Under the pieces are notes generated by a model that saw nothing but the letters and a program-made list of their open reading frames with translations, was not told where the DNA came from and did no database searches. From Acidobacteriaceae bacterium (GTDB lineage Bacteria > Acidobacteriota > Terriglobia > Terriglobales > SbA1): DNA of 16,203 nucleotides. Shown piece by piece: positions 15,501-16,203 of this stretch; the first letter of the stretch is position 1, and each line of letters opens with the position of its first letter. Position numbers and translations under genes: made by a program. The stretch lies in the NCBI GenBank assembly GCA_019237515.1, contig JAFAGX010000025.1, positions 1-16,203 of the forward strand, given 5' to 3'.

Positions 15501-16203
15501 TGATCGTGCGATCGAGGCCGGGTTCCAGGCTCTGAGCGAGTACGAGATCAGCATTCGTCGACGCGCTCGGCAGGTTTTGGACCAACTTGAGCGCGAAGAT
15601 CGCATCGGTATTGTCATGCTGGGACGGCCGTATCATCACGATCCGGGTCTCAATCACGAAATTCTGGAGGAGTTCCAGAAACTGGGCTATCCCATCTTTT
15701 CGCAAAACACACTGCCGCTCGACGAAGACATGCTGGAGCGGCTTTTCGGCGAGGAAGTGCGAGCCGGAGTGATCAGCAGTCCGCTGGACATTACCGATGC
15801 GTGGAAGAATTCGTATTCGTGCAGCACAAACCACAAAGTTTGGGCGGCGAAGTTTACAGCTCGGCATCCGAATCTTGTGGCGCTTGAAATCTCCAGCTTT
15901 AAGTGCGGCCATGATGCGCCGATTTATGGCGTGGTCGAAGGAATCATCGAGCAGTCGGGAACACCGTACTTCTGCTTCAAGGATCTCGATGAAAACAAGC
16001 CTTCGGGCTCGATCCGGATTCGCGTAGAGACGATTGATTATTTCCTGCGGCGCTATCGCGAGGAAGTGATCCGGAAGCGGAAAGCGACCCAGGACATCGA
16101 TGCTCAACTTGCAGCGCTGGAAGCAGAGTTGCGCGGGCAGGTGGGATCAGAAGCTGCGGGATTTGAGCAGCAGCTCGAGCCAGAGACGCAGGGGATGGCG
16201 GCG
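12589..16203 (+). CDS. Giant acyl-CoA dehydratase activase: two ASKHA modules plus DUF2229 (open at window end)
   Basis: Uninterrupted for 1205 codons to the window edge. Residues 1-44 are His-rich. ASKHA module 1 (~47-325) has GLDVGSTTVKAVV, ELGGQDAK, NDKCAGGTGAV (C176) and GKCGVFAETD (C215). Module 2 (~389-680) has GIDGGSTSTKAVL, DVGGQDIK, NTQCSAGNG (C518) and GYGCAVFMQSD (C557). In HgdC the equivalent two cysteines per subunit bridge one [4Fe-4S] cluster across a homodimer; here the two modules could form that pair within one chain. A CxxCxxxC (C691, C694, C698) follows. The DUF2229/COG3580 region (~805-1145) has DPCFPAKI (C864), NACPT (C911), GRPYHHDPGLNHE and FKCGHDA (C1106). Role inferred: ATP hydrolysis drives electrons into the reductase half formed with the 597-aa protein. 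Start ATG has GAGAGGA (12578-12584) 4 bases upstream. Confidence 0.93.
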   Translation, partial: MHDQKVQHEHQHEHHQHEHQGPQHVCPGTQSAPQEHLKPHDHQTNFMVGLDVGSTTVKAVVADAATDQMLWSDYQRHETKQPEKTLEFLRRMEAEVGINRHNTRMFMTGSGGGSIADQIGAKFVQEVTAVSLAVEKLHPEVYSVIELGGQDAKIIVFKDDEETGRKKKIPSMNDKCAGGTGAVIDKINAKLKIPAEQLCQQGYHGIKLHKVAGKCGVFAETDINSLQKVGTPPDELMASLFEAIVLQNLSVLTRGHTLRPHVLLLGGPNSFVKGMREAWQANIPRMWQERKVAVPEGSKPEDMIKVPQNAQYFAALGAIEFGKSEEDCVGCYQGYERLVHYIDFGRQEEKAKSGAKGLVTDTNELDNFKVAYRRKKFIPRPFNTNSTVAGFIGIDGGSTSTKAVLLDEKGDILCKSYQLSNGNPIQDTIEMFENLRGQVEAQKAKLEVLGVATTGYAKDILKDVLHADVALVETVAHTESALKFYDDPHVIVDVGGQDIKIIILHNGRVKDFKLNTQCSAGNGYFLQSTAEGFGLGVEQYADLAFSAQAMPVFGYGCAVFMQSDIVNFQRQGWRAEEILAGLAAVLPKNVFLYVASIPNLAALGSRFVLQGGTQNNLAVVKAEVDFIRNSFRAAGKQPEIIVHEHCGESGAIGAAVESLRLWRNGLQTTFVGLEAVRKIEYRTTRNEATRCNFCKNNCLRTFIDIRTEPKTDLSFVAVEKVTKVPLMHGEQRLIIATCEKGTVEDVNDMKDIKAGLDQIRDAHPNFVDMASKEVFRPVNVKSVADPIPTITFWNKTGKERIPLMEGRKKLRVGIPRVLNIYTYAPLFNAYLQSLGVQPENIIYSDYTSPELYRAGANRGAIDPCFPAKIGISHVYNLIQEKHRKKPLNVIFFPMYDVLHSPLKNIVGANACPTVTATPETVKAAFTKENDVFAEHNVKYVDPILNFSDRKLFAHQMLQAWQPILGLSQEENDRAIEAGFQALSEYEISIRRRARQVLDQLEREDRIGIVMLGRPYHHDPGLNHEILEEFQKLGYPIFSQNTLPLDEDMLERLFGEEVRAGVISSPLDITDAWKNSYSCSTNHKVWAAKFTARHPNLVALEISSFKCGHDAPIYGVVEGIIEQSGTPYFCFKDLDENKPSGSIRIRVETIDYFLRRYREEVIRKRKATQDIDAQLAALEAELRGQVGSEAAGFEQQLEPETQGMAA
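12607..12630 (+). repeat. Tandem 12-bp duplication encoding QHEH-QHEH
   Basis: CAACACGAACAC occurs twice back to back (12607-12618, 12619-12630). It is followed by a diverged third stretch, CATCAGCACGAACATCAG. It produces the QHEHQHEHHQHEHQ run near the start of the giant activase. Repeat slippage is the likely origin. Confidence 0.85.

Overview
The window looks like chromosomal DNA of an Acidobacteriota member (Koribacter-like). This rests on gene content and moderate-to-high GC judged by eye, not on a marker gene: a YpdA-type flavin reductase, a secreted DUF2911 protein with TPR repeats, a MidA-family methyltransferase, and a radical SAM gene beside a giant acyl-CoA dehydratase activase system. 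I see no rRNA, tRNA, CRISPR, insertion sequence or prophage signal.

Layout. 1-204 (-) is the N-terminal end of a YpdA-like gene, divergent from fumC (403-1812, +), class II fumarase. 1965-3949 (-) holds a secreted NTF2-like protein, a MidA/DUF185 methyltransferase and a 100-aa unknown protein that overlaps the methyltransferase start by 4 bases. 4069-5139 (+) is the DUF2911-TPR protein. 5220-6310 (-) is a tight pair: a 61-aa unknown protein, then 3-hydroxybutyryl-CoA dehydrogenase. 6491-8931 (+) holds a HAD phosphatase, a hemerythrin-like protein and a trypsin-like PDZ protease with no export signal.

The most interesting part is 9122-16203 (+). A radical SAM/SPASM protein ends in a convincing intrinsic terminator. 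A 308-base gap follows, with a 14-bp perfect palindrome and a 44-codon small ORF. Then come a 597-aa HgdB/COG3581-like protein and an ORF of at least 1205 codons, open at the window edge. That ORF encodes a His-rich N-terminus, two complete ASKHA (BadF/BadG/HgdC) activase modules and a DUF2229 (COG3580) reductase-like domain. Each activase module keeps the two cysteines that hold the bridging [4Fe-4S] cluster in HgdC. Together these look like an ATP-driven low-potential electron pump (the activase) and its two-part iron-sulfur reductase (DUF2229 domain plus 597-aa protein). The substrate cannot be read from the sequence.

Candidate operators appear in several gaps: GTGGTC-A-GACCAC at 8955-8967 resembles FadR/GntR sites and shares 12 bases with the leader of the dehydrogenase operon; TGACA-T-TGTCA lies at 9077-9087; and TCGATCTAGATCGA lies at 10514-10527. 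These are sequence observations, and their regulatory roles are inferred.
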